Below are positions 33,227 through 43,057 of a DNA stretch of 64,000 nucleotides, piece by piece. Source of the DNA: Phytopythium helicoides (taxonomy: Eukaryota > Oomycota > Peronosporomycetes > Pythiales > Pythiaceae); NCBI GenBank assembly GCA_024867545.1, contig JANFNE010000006.1:1634001-1698000 (forward strand), written 5' to 3'. The notes beneath the pieces were generated by a model that was not told where the DNA came from, made no database searches, and was given only the letters and a program-made list of their open reading frames with translations. The number at the start of each line of letters is the position of its first letter. Position 1 is the stretch's first letter. Made by a program: the position numbers and the translations under genes.

Positions 33227-33826
33227 ATGAGCAGCGAGCAGCCCAAGGAGCAGCCTACGCCGCAGACGACGGAGGCGGAGGCGCCCATCAAGGACCCGAC
33301 GACGGCCAAGGCCGCGGTCGAGCAGTTCGACAAGGAGTTCCAGCGGTACACGACCAAGCAGGTGCGGCTTGGGCTTGTGGGGCGTTCGAGAGAGATGCAG
33401 CAGGGGACTCACGCGCGTGGCGACGGTGCGGACAGACGGGCAAGAGCGCGCGCGCGGTGGCGTTGGCGCGCGCCGAGCTGGCCAAGTGCACCGCCGTGCT
33501 GTGGCAGGACAAGAAGCTCGAGCAGGCAAAGGCCAAGAAGGGCCGGCTCAGCCCCGAACAGCGCGCCTACTACGAGAAGCGTGTGCAAGAGCTCGAGCGC
33601 GCGCTCGACACGTTCCACCGCTCGGTCGCGAGCGTTAACCGCACCAAGGCCGTGTACGTTCCGAGCTGCTACGTGATTGTTGCTGGTTTGACGCTCATGA
33701 GAGTGCGCTGTTCACAGCATGTCGGTCGCGCTGCTGCTCATCTTTGCGCTCGCCGCCTTCTTCACGCCATGGCGCAAGTACTTTGACCCCGAAGACGACT
33801 ACGACGCGCTCGACCGCGACCTGTAA
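33227..33826 (+). CDS. Small tail-anchored coiled-coil protein
   Basis: Three exons: 33227-33361, 33436-33653 and 33718-33826, giving 153 residues. The second donor (GTACGT) keeps the frame with an in-frame ATG at the start of exon 3. The N-terminus is polar (Glu/Gln/Thr/Pro). Residues about 28-110 are strongly helical and charged (AKAAVEQFDKEFQRY; YYEKRVQELERALDTFHRSV). One membrane segment (about 118-133, MSVALLLIFALAAFFT) precedes an acidic tail of about 20 residues. The layout suggests a tail-anchored ER or endomembrane protein, perhaps SNARE-like or an insertion factor. I do not recognise the family. An initiator-like element lies upstream. Confidence 0.75.
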
Positions 33827-33949
33827 CGCGGCGGTTTGGATCGCATGGGACATCCTGCTGTGTTCCTCAGCCTCCGGAGATCCGTTAGTCAAGCCACAAA
33901 TGTGGCGTCACTCGTGCACCAACCGAGTAGGCACGACAATACTAGTGCA

Positions 33950-35707
33950 TTAGATTGTAGTTCCTTCTTGAGCTCGCGGGCGCTTCTCACCCTCACCTTG
34001 GACTTGCGACTTTCTAGCGCGCTTCCTTCCAGACCGACCTGATGAAGTTCCCTGTGATTCACTCGCCACAGAGCTCCACAGCTCGCGGTTATAGCGCAGC
34101 ATCGTCAGCATCTCGGTGACAAGCGCTGGGCTACCCGTGTGTTCGATGTTATGGAAAAGCAATGAGCGGTCCATCGCGGTGCTTGGGATCCACCACAGAT
34201 CGATGTACTTTGAGCGAAGCGGCTCGGGTGGCACACCTTCGAGAATTGCTGCATCTGCAAAACTCAGTCCGTCGAGTAGGGTCGGGTCATACTCTTCATC
34301 CTCTTCCGTTGCAGCCTCAGCGCTCAACCCTCTGTCGAGCCGAAGCAGCTTCATTTCGCTCTTCTCTTCTTCAAGCAGCGATCGCTCATGATTCTGCAGC
34401 ACCTTCTCGACACCACTCTCAATACCGGAAGGGCTTGAAACGGGAACGGCTAATGCACAGCCAAGGATGCGCATGCGAATAGCGTCAAACAGTCGACGAA
34501 CGTAGTGCATAGGAGCCCCTGTGCGAAGCGTCAGCTTTTGCGCAACTGAAGCAATGTCGGTCAGGCGTGCTCGCAGCACCTCTAGTCGCTCATGTACTTC
34601 TGCACCAACCAACAGGTTTTCCAGCTCATCGCGATCACAGTCCCTCAGGTGCAACCCAAGGCCGCTCGTTGCAGCCACGACCGCCATTTGCAATTGGTGG
34701 TGGCGATTCAGCGTCTCAAGCATCCTCTGCCAGTCGGAGTCCCCATCGTTCAAGTCGTACACCTCTATGCTTGCCATCATGCTTTGAAATGACGGAGACA
34801 AATTTGCTAAGCGCTGCCGAGTACTCAATGGCAGCTCGACGATCCCTCGAAGAGCTGCTCGCGCTGCGCGGAAATCACTAGAATTGCCATACTGGATCAC
34901 AGCAGCAGCTGCCTTCTCCAGCGTTCTGTTGGAGCACTCGATCATCGGAAGCGATTCGGATCCACTTGTCAATATTTGATGCGCACTTGAGAGTTTGGCA
35001 GAGTCTCCCACCAAGAACGCCACTCGGCGAGCCACGTCAATCCCAAAATCATCGCAGACCCTGGACGCTAGTGATGCCAGCGCCTCAGCCTCTGCATTCG
35101 CCTCATTCTTCGTCGGTGACACGCTGAGTCCAAGCAGCAGAACTCGTCTAGAAGCTGCTCGGTTGCGTTGGTTGGCTCCTTCTTCTTGCTCGCTGTTTCC
35201 TACTGGAGGCAAGACGGCGTACACGGCTGCCACCACCGCGCTGCAGGTCTGCATGGGCTGCTTCCATGCGTCGAGTGCGAGTCCAAGCACGCAATCTTGA
35301 GCCAGCACGTCACGAATTCGCTCCACCAATGTGCCAAACGCGCTGTTGACACTCTTTAGCAGCTCCGCTCGGCCCTCAATAGACTTGGCATCCATCCTTC
35401 CGTCCTCCACCGCTCGGCTGAGCGCCTCGACCATCTCGGTGTTCACTTCCGGCGCTTCCCTAACTTCCCTAATTGAAGCGGTTGCCTCCCCTCCGGCGGC
35501 GCGACGGTTGAATTCGGCCACAAAGGTGTCTCCATGCCGTAGTTGTAGGTGCGAGCGCAGATTCGTGTAGCCCTTGCGCGCCTCCTGCGCAACGACACGC
35601 GCACACAGGCGGCAGGCCCAGTCGCCGCCGCGCACGTGCTCGAACAGCACGGCCGCCACCTCGCGGTTGGTCGGCTCGCCTGGCGGCGTAGCCAATGGCG
35701 GCGCCAT
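33950..35707 (-). CDS. BED-finger / hAT-transposase-derived protein
   Basis: One exon, 585 residues. A BED-type zinc finger near the N-terminus (W30, C32, C35, H53, H58) is followed by a region with the hAT-like phrase LALDAWKQPMQTCSAVVAAVY, then long helical sequence. The C-terminus is basic (GRKRARKS). I do not see an intact hAT dimerisation motif, terminal inverted repeats or target-site duplications flanking it. It therefore looks like a host gene derived from a transposase rather than an active element, probably a DNA-binding regulator (inference). It is convergent with the tail-anchored gene, 123 bp apart. Lack of introns fits its origin. Confidence 0.75.
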   Translation of the reverse strand: MAPPLATPPGEPTNREVAAVLFEHVRGGDWACRLCARVVAQEARKGYTNLRSHLQLRHGDTFVAEFNRRAAGGEATASIREVREAPEVNTEMVEALSRAVEDGRMDAKSIEGRAELLKSVNSAFGTLVERIRDVLAQDCVLGLALDAWKQPMQTCSAVVAAVYAVLPPVGNSEQEEGANQRNRAASRRVLLLGLSVSPTKNEANAEAEALASLASRVCDDFGIDVARRVAFLVGDSAKLSSAHQILTSGSESLPMIECSNRTLEKAAAAVIQYGNSSDFRAARAALRGIVELPLSTRQRLANLSPSFQSMMASIEVYDLNDGDSDWQRMLETLNRHHQLQMAVVAATSGLGLHLRDCDRDELENLLVGAEVHERLEVLRARLTDIASVAQKLTLRTGAPMHYVRRLFDAIRMRILGCALAVPVSSPSGIESGVEKVLQNHERSLLEEEKSEMKLLRLDRGLSAEAATEEDEEYDPTLLDGLSFADAAILEGVPPEPLRSKYIDLWWIPSTAMDRSLLFHNIEHTGSPALVTEMLTMLRYNRELWSSVASESQGTSSGRSGRKRARKSQVQGEGEKRPRAQEGTTI

Positions 35708-36315
35708 CGCAGAAATAGGGAAAGCAAAATTCGTGTTTAGGGAACATCATACGATTTTTCACTTGAAAATAGTATGCGACCTCGCAACTGAAGCGTGGGA
35801 GCAACTGCATTGCGCGCGTTCGAGTGCTTGACGCGGCATGAGGGCCGTCTCGCTGCGTGGCGAGGGCTCGGCATTCGGGAGTATTGCTTTGAAGCTTTGG
35901 GGCTGGGATGTTCGGTTTCGTTCGTGATCAAAAGCAAGAACAGCGAGAGGAACTCCATACGAAGGCGAGCATGTCCGCGTCGTGAAGGGCCAGAGCCTTC
36001 ACCTGTACGACGAGATCACAGCAGCCGATGTGTTCTCACTGAGGAAAGAGATTCAACTCGCTGCTAATGAATTGAACTTGTGTGTGCCGACTGCAAAAAA
36101 GCGTCTACTGGCTTCGATACCGCTGATGGCCACGGACAGCGAGGAACTAGGCACAATTCGCACAAGTTGTTGCAGTAATGAAAGCACATGAACGCAGCAA
36201 AGGAGTACGCAAGTTTGCAGCCTGAATGTACATTCATTCAGCGACAACTTCAACATGAACTGGACTGCTTGGAGCTCATAAATACAAACGTCTGCTGCTG
36301 CTCCTCACGCCACAA
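35708..36315. other. Intergenic with a possible ClpP-like fragment
   Basis: 608 bp between two minus-strand genes. A plus-strand open stretch at 35946-36191 encodes VRVVKGQSLHLYDEITAADV and a following helix. It resembles the first strand-helix of ClpP/SppA-like folds, but the catalytic Ser and His segments are absent and no start fits. It may be a gene relic. The rest should contain the promoter of the hAT-derived gene. Confidence 0.35.
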
Positions 36316-39300
36316 TCATACAATCGAATACCCGCCAGCATCCTCGAGGCCTTCGTCAACCGCTTCCACCTCCGCTTCGGGCTCTTCCTCGTCCTTGTCA
36401 CCTCTGATCGACGATGACAGCCTTGCGACCTCCAGCGAGATCGTTCCGCGCATCGTCGCAGTGTGCCGCCCACTGTCCGATAGCTCAACACAAAATTCGT
36501 GACGAATAACTGGCGAGGATGCCGAGCTGTTCTTGGACCGAGTTGGAAGGGGAACGCAGATGACGCCCTGCCCGAACGCACGCTGTCCGACGCCGGAATG
36601 CACCTTGATGGCAACATGCATGGTGGAAGCCGCGGGCCGCGCAAGCGTTGTGTGGGAAGCGCCACTTCGAACAAACTTCAGCCAGCGAGTGTGCACGGCG
36701 TTGCCCACAATCGCATTCACAGAGGACCGCCGGCGTCCTCGACGATCTTCAAAGGAAGACGAAGTCGAAGCAGTAGATACCGATGATACCGAGCTGTAGC
36801 CTCCAGAGACTCCTCCAAGAATGTTTCCACTGCCGAGGAAAATGCCACCACTGACAGCATCAGCAAGTTCGTGCAGACGTCGTTGTGCCGCGAAGATGTC
36901 TTCAGACGGCAGCGGGAACACAATCGTTACAAAGGCTGCAGAAAAATAACCACGTCAGTGAATGGATATGCAACCAAGTAAGGAAGAGCAGATAGAATGC
37001 GTACCTTGCGATGCATGCCGATCGAACAGAAGCGACGGTCGCTCTTCACTCGATGACGATGTGTTCACGACTGTCCGCGATGATCCGTCTTTCGCCGAAG
37101 GTGGGTCGTTCCACGTTATTTCTCCATACGACACGCGCAACGTACATTCACGCACACCGCCTATATGCTCCATACGCTCAATTTTTCGCAGCGCAGCTTC
37201 TGACTCGGCTGGGAGGCGGGTACGATCAACAAGCACGTGGAAAATGCCAACGACAGGCTTGTGGTCTGAACAGCTCACCGATTCGCAAGATGTGTACAGC
37301 GAACAGTGCAGACGCTTGCGCATGTCCGGGAGAGATCGAAACAGGATTCGATCCGTGTAAGATGGAACTCGAACTTGAGCCGCAGCAGGGACAACGTTGC
37401 TACCATCATACACCACTCCTCCACGCTGGCTTCCATGTGGAAGAATGGTCGTGTACACTTTGTCCAGCTGCTCGCGCGTCCATTTGCGAGTCGGATCGCG
37501 TGTAAGACCTGCTGCTCCTCTTTCACGGCGGAAAGTCGGTGGAAACGCAATTGGCGCTTCCTCGAATCCATAGAACACCTTTTCGTCACGCATCAAGTTT
37601 CGGAGCTCGTCGTGCTCCAACAAGTCGTCCCATTCGCGGTAGTCATCATCGACTAACGCACTGTTTGTCGACACGCTACTATCGTCGTGCGCGAGGGTGA
37701 AGTGCGTGTCAGCGTGATCGATTTCGTCCACACTGCAGATCGAGCTCGTAGCGGATTGAAGAGGTTGTGACAGCATTCGGGCGTTGAGATCACTCGATTC
37801 CGTCCGTCTCTTCTTTTTGATCTTCTTCTTCATTGACGCTGTTGCCGTCGACCAACTCCATCTGGACTTCATGACTGACAAGCTCATACCTTTCGATCGA
37901 TTTTTGCTGGCGGCTATCTCGCCCGCACGAATGCTGCTCACAAGATCAAGCACATCGTCGACTGAGGCGCCCCGATGAGTGAGGCGATAGTTGAGATCCC
38001 CGAGCACAAAGCTGTGGTGGTGCAAAAAGGGGAACTCGACACCAACATCTTCAAGGTTCAAGTGAAGTCCCTTGAGTATATCCACCATGTCTCGATTCCG
38101 CTTGTGCACCCTTGACTTGCCCTTTGAATCGGAAGAGAGGTGACAGGAGACGAATGCAAAAGAGGTGTCGTAGTAGCGGAAAGCCACGCCAACAGCTCCT
38201 TTGTTTGAGGCTCGTCCTAGCACGAGCGACTTCCCGCAGTTGACCTGCTGCCGTACAACAGGGGGCATGTAGAACGCGCCACTTTCGACATCTTGCGCCT
38301 GAATGAATACTGAAATCGCAATATGCCCCTACATTTTCACACCACCAATGTTCGCTTGTTAGTCATCAAAAGTGACATGCAAAGCACACTACACCAACGT
38401 ACATGATATCCGAGAGAAGTGTTAGTGCTTCCAATCTCGCGGTTGAACATGTAGAACTTGGATCCACCAGATCCACTTCCGCCTGTCTCAAGATGCCGTA
38501 ATAGCAGCGCTCGAGTCTCTTGCAGATGGAGACACTCTTGTAGCCCGATGACGTACATATCGTACCCAAGCGGGATCCACGCCTCCAGCTCGGAAGATGA
38601 AATCTTGGCCTCTCCTAGATTGAATGTAGAGACAAAGATACTTGCCGGACTCCTGGTGCGGCTCTGATAATCATCTCCAAACTTGTCACTGCCATCATCG
38701 TCTCCCTCAGCATCCAAAGTTGGAAACAGCTCAGATGGATTACCCTTGTACTCATTGGGAAGACGGCGACGGCAGCACGCCAAACGGAAGCAGGCTCCGC
38801 TAGCCATCACCAGCATCTGACGAATGCTAGGGAGCAGCCCTCCGTAGACGACGGCAATTGCAAAGCCCTGGATACACAATGTTACTTGCATCAGAATAGC
38901 AAAGGCAAACGTCGCGCTGCCGAGGTAATCCCCGAGAAGGCGGAAGATTGTGCTTGGTAGCCACATGACGATGAAAATCCCAATGTAGAGCCGAAGGTTG
39001 AGCGTGATGCGAGCCGAGGACTCGAGGACGTCCTGGCTGCGTTGGCTCGAACCAATGCGCAGGATATGTCGTTGGGTAATGAGCAAGATTGCCCCCACGT
39101 ACACGATGGCGATGATCACATAGAGGTACAGGCACCAGAACTGCCACTTGCGGTCAGGAATCCAGCAGTACCAGGACGCGCTGCCGTATTTTCCAGCTGA
39201 CAAGACATGCACGACAACAGGTCAGGATACAGCACCCTTGGTGGTGGCAAATGCAACATGGACGCACTTATGAGGACGACACAGCTACCGACAATAGCCG

Positions 39301-39881
39301 GCACGGCGCTCGCGACCACGTAGAACTTGAGTCGGCGGTGGAGCACCTGCTCTGTGTCGCTGCAGACAATCTTGCGGTAGAGGCAGTGGGCTAGACACGC
39401 GTTCCAGCAAACGGCTACAACGAAAAGCGGAGCAGTTAGCTGGTGCTCTTGGAGGGCATGTAGGTCTCAAAAACGTACATGCGAGGCCGGCGAACTGTAG
39501 CACGAATCCCTGGGTTTGACACAGCGCTTTGGCGCGTGCGCTGAAGCCGATGCCGTCGGGGACCCCAAACACCTTGGGGAACGATATACCAAACACGAGC
39601 AGCGATAGCACGACGACCATCTTGGGCACGACGTTGGCGCGCGCGCAGCTGTTTCCCGCGACGCCGCTCCTCCTGCGCGCGAGCACCGAGCGCGCGTAGT
39701 GGAAGAGGATGGCGGCGCAGCCGAGCATGGAGAGCGCGCAGCAGGCGACGATGACGGCGCGCAGGTCGCCCATCTGCGCGGGCGTGAGGTCCGAGGGCCC
39801 CGCGCGCGCGTCGTCCACGCTGTCGCTGTCGTCGTCGTCCACGTCGAGCGCCAGCAGCGCGCGTCGCACGAGCTGCGCCAT
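36316..39881 (-). CDS. GPCR fused to inositol-polyphosphate 5-phosphatase
   Basis: Five exons on the minus strand: 39881-39479, 39414-39268, 39196-38403, 38328-37005 and 36935-36316, giving 1095 residues. Residues about 40-325 contain seven hydrophobic helices in a cAMP-receptor/secretin-like arrangement (for example VVVLSLLVFGISFPKVF, LKFYVVASAVPAIVGS, LYIGIFIVMWLPSTIFRLL). From about 380 an inositol 5-phosphatase domain starts (FVSTFNLGEAK). It keeps the family motifs VSCHLSSD, GDLNYR (558-563), FPPTFR, PSYTDRILFRS and SDHKPV (802-807), so it should hydrolyse the 5-phosphate of PI(4,5)P2, PIP3 or soluble inositol phosphates. A C2/ASH-like tail follows. The join lies inside exon 3, so the fusion is not a gene-model artefact. 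GPCR fusions to phosphoinositide enzymes are known in oomycetes. The ATG at 39881 is the first in frame. Confidence 0.92.
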
Positions 39882-40423
39882 GAGCGCCACGAGACTCGAA
39901 CTGGCCAGCGGCTGCCGCGGATCCCGTCGGCTGTAAGCGCGCTCCCCGCCCTGGAGGAGGAGCGCGTGCCACTCTCACGGGCTCCGCCACCCACAGGCGC
40001 AGGCGGCGAGGCGCGACGGCGGCGTGGCGACTGTGGGCGGAGTGGCGGACGCCGCCGCCTTTCTCCGGCTCGGAAGGTGGCAGCACCGCGCTGGACTCAT
40101 GCCATACTGAATTCAAGAGACCGCCCCGAATCATTTGACGGCGTGCCGCGGAAATGGTACATTTCCGTTTTTCACAGCAACAGATTTTATTGCACGACGA
40201 GGAACTTTGGCAGCCATGTGCGCGGATTGATACCCTCAGCACTCGAAGACCCCGTTGTGGGGGACGGACTTTTGACTTTGACTCGCTTCGGCTGTCTGCT
40301 GGAGGAGGTCTTGACAGCCATGAAGCGTTACGACGCGTTCGTCGCTCGTGGTTTTGCTAAGGGACAGCGCGATGACGATCGAAGTTCGGCGAGAAGGTTT
40401 CGATGGGCAAGACAGGGAAATCA
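39882..40423. other. Promoter side of the GPCR-phosphatase gene; otherwise empty
   Basis: The first 200 bp is GC-rich and upstream of the minus-strand start. The remainder has no supported gene. Open frames here lack ATG starts or domains. Confidence 0.5.
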
Positions 40424-40760
40424 TCATACACGTCGATAAAGTCCCGTCTTGCTACCATATGTGGCCACTGCTCGACACCATCGCGCACCTGTGCTCGTGT
40501 GCACCACTCCGCTGGGACCAGTTCTCAGCGACGGAACAGTGGACACCGGTGAACTGCCAGCGATGGTCAAATATCCCGCACCTGATGCATTGCCCGACGA
40601 ATCCGTACCCACAACCACGGACCCGATGGAGCCGATAGAGCTGTCGCCAGACTCCATTGACGCCACGCCCTACGAAGCCGACGCTGAAGAGCTGGTCTCC
40701 ACGCGGACGACGCCTTCGCTTTCGACGCCGGAGGAGACACCGCTATTCGTGACCATGCTG
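40424..40760 (-). pseudogene. Relic of Ser/Gly-rich repeat protein (older copy)
   Basis: The minus-strand frame reads VTNSGVSSGVESEGVVRVET, then an in-frame TAG (40670-40672), then SGDSSIGSIGSVVVGTDSSG and onward. The alternating small/hydrophobic pattern is that of the larger relic at 48600-49830. It sits next to a SET-gene fragment, as that relic does. Confidence 0.6.
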
Positions 40761-41020
40761 TGATGAGCCTCCACGGACACCGCTGCTTTCACGTACTGTA
40801 TTTTCGACACCGATTGCCAGAATATATATTGCTTGCCGACGACCCCGAGCAATCAATAATTGTGCTGCAGCAATATGCAAGGTCATGCATTGCAATGTCA
40901 GATCCAACGATCTTGACTGTCTGCGCATCACAATCGCACTGTCCAGTGGGGAGTCCTACAACAACACGCCTTCTAGCATCCTGCCGATCGATGAGTAGGC
41001 GACGAAAGCATCAGAAGACG

Positions 41021-41250
41021 GCGGAGAACCTGCCCGCTGTACGAGGTACTGACCACTCTTGCGTCGGAAGGACAAGCAGTACAGCGATGCCATCGCATCA
41101 CTGGTGTCAGTGAAGCCAGCTAGGGCGAGACCCGACGCCTGGCCGCGCTGCTGAGCCAACACGAGCACTAGGTGTGCCGTCGCATCTGGGGCTCGTGACG
41201 CTCGAGGAGGAGAGCGAGGAGGACTATGAAGAGGAGGAAGAGAACGAGTC
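41021..41250 (+). pseudogene. Fragment of the SET-domain gene (3' end, third copy)
   Basis: This matches the last exon of the SET genes (47110-47340; 52204-52434) through GGACAAGCAGTACAGCGA, the ATCGC(A/G)TCACTGG block, GTGTGCCGTCGCAT and CTCGTGACGCTCGAGGAGGA. Small deletions shift the frame and in-frame TAGs occur (for example CACTAG near 41169). It is a decayed remnant; no other exon is present. Similarity to the 3' flank of the second SET copy continues to about 41340. Confidence 0.85.
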
Positions 41251-41503
41251 GACCTGATAGCACGTCTGACTTGAAGACGAACTGTAAACTGAACCCAGTT
41301 CACTTACGTTTTGTATTATCGTATAGTAGTATAGTTTTATACATATCGAAATGTATATTTTTATACTTATAGAGTATTAGTACACTCTAATGAATAGTGC
41401 CATAAATGCGTGCGATTGGTCCAAAAACAATCCTATAATCCACCAATGGCAGCTGTTTTACGTTCGGCACCTCGACACTCGAGAAAAAAAGCTGCAAGCC
41501 GCC

Positions 41504-42988
41504 ATGATCCAGCTGTGGCGGCTGGTGCTGGCCGCGCTGACGGTCGTGGGCGCCTTCTTCCTCGTGCGCCCCGTCAGCGAAATGCTGCTCAACGCGGTGC
41601 GCAAGCGCATGCCCAAGCGCTACCGGTGTGTGCTGCCAAATGCCTGAAAGTGCATGAAAGTTCGCTAAAAATCGCTTTGTCCAGGTGGATTGTGGACGTG
41701 CAGCACTTCTTGCTGGGCCACCTGGCGTGGCTCATGTTCTTCGCGGTGCTGTGGTTCGTGGCGCTCGAGATCCTCGAGCTCGCCGACACGAGCGAGGCCA
41801 AGCAAGCGCTGCTCTACGCCACGGCCGTGCCTGTCGTGCTCGTCACGCTCGCGCTGCGAAAAGTCGTGACCAACGTGAGTGCACGCTCGCTTGATTGCCA
41901 TGGACCGAGTGGGTGGAGATGCATTTATACGTACGATTGTTTGGCTTGCACTAGATCTGTATTCGACACTTCCAGTGGGATCGACACGCGGCCGACTACG
42001 CGGCGCGCATCTTCATCGTGACCGAGTCAATCAAGTTCATTTGCTTCGCGCTCGTACTCATCGAGATCTTCTTCATCTTCTTCACGTCCAGCGGGCTCGC
42101 CCAGTTCCTGTTTCTCGAGGTGTTTTTCGGTATTGAAATCGTGGTGCTGCTCTCGAGCTTCACAACTGTACGCGCGGCTTCTACTGCAGCAAATAACCTT
42201 TCGTTCGCAGTCTAACCCGTTCGCTTTTGTGTGTGCGTCTAGCTAAAGAATGTGGCAACGGGCCTCTTGCTTATCTTTGCAGAGCCTTTTCGCACCGGTA
42301 GTGTTTGCCGCGTGCTCAATATCGTGGGCTTCATCGAGCGTGTGTCGCTTGCGCGAACGATTTTGCGTCGGCGTGACGGTGGTCGAGTGTTCATCCCGAA
42401 CGGCATTTTCGCCGGCACGCACCAGACGAGCGGGAATGCTCGCGAGCTGAGGCACCATCACGTTCTGTTGCGCGTGCGCGCATCAACCTCAGCAGACACG
42501 CTACAGCTGCTCATCAACGATCTCCGCTCAAGCTTGACCAAGTTTGCTGTGACGCCTGAGAGCCTGTTCAACGAGCGCCTTCCGCCACTGCGCGAGATCA
42601 GCGCAGTTAGTGAATCGGGCATGACGCCTCCGTATGCTGGAACTCCGCAGGCAAGCTCAGCGTTTACAAACAATACCAATGGGCTCAGCAGTTTCCGCAG
42701 TTCAGTAGACTCGCGGCATTGGAGGGCCATCCGCGACGATGAGATCAACCAAACCGTATCAGTCGAGCTTCACTCCATGTATGTGATCAAGGCTAGCGTC
42801 CAAATTGATCGCGGTCAATTCCGCACCCTCGAGGCAGCAAAGACAGAGGTGAGTCGTTCTGGCGCAAATGCACACTACTCCTCAATCAGTATCTTACACG
42901 CACTGAGCGAACAATCCAGATCAACCTACAGATCATCGAGACGCTCCAGAGGCACAATATTGGCGTCCTTCGGTTCTCAAGTTCCTAG
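41504..42988 (+). CDS. MscS-like mechanosensitive ion channel (1)
   Basis: Five exons: 41504-41625, 41685-41874, 41955-42167, 42243-42848 and 42920-42988, giving 399 residues. The third exon could instead begin at 41976, in frame. Four hydrophobic segments lie at about 5-22, 45-70, 80-105 and 140-175. The MscS core follows: VATGLLLIFAEPFRTGSVCRV, then GFIERVSLARTILRRRDG and VFIPNG. Channels of this family open when membrane tension rises and release ions and solutes. The cytosolic part is long and carries a Ser/Asn-rich insert. The paralogue in tail-to-tail orientation has the same intron position after KTE, so the two come from one ancestral gene. An upstream frame beginning at 41390 is less plausible than the ATG at 41504. 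Confidence 0.85.
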
Positions 42989-43057
42989 AGGAAGGCTTTG
43001 TTGTAGATAGCGAATTTACGCGACTGCAGCCACTTGTATAATAGTACGACACTCTGC

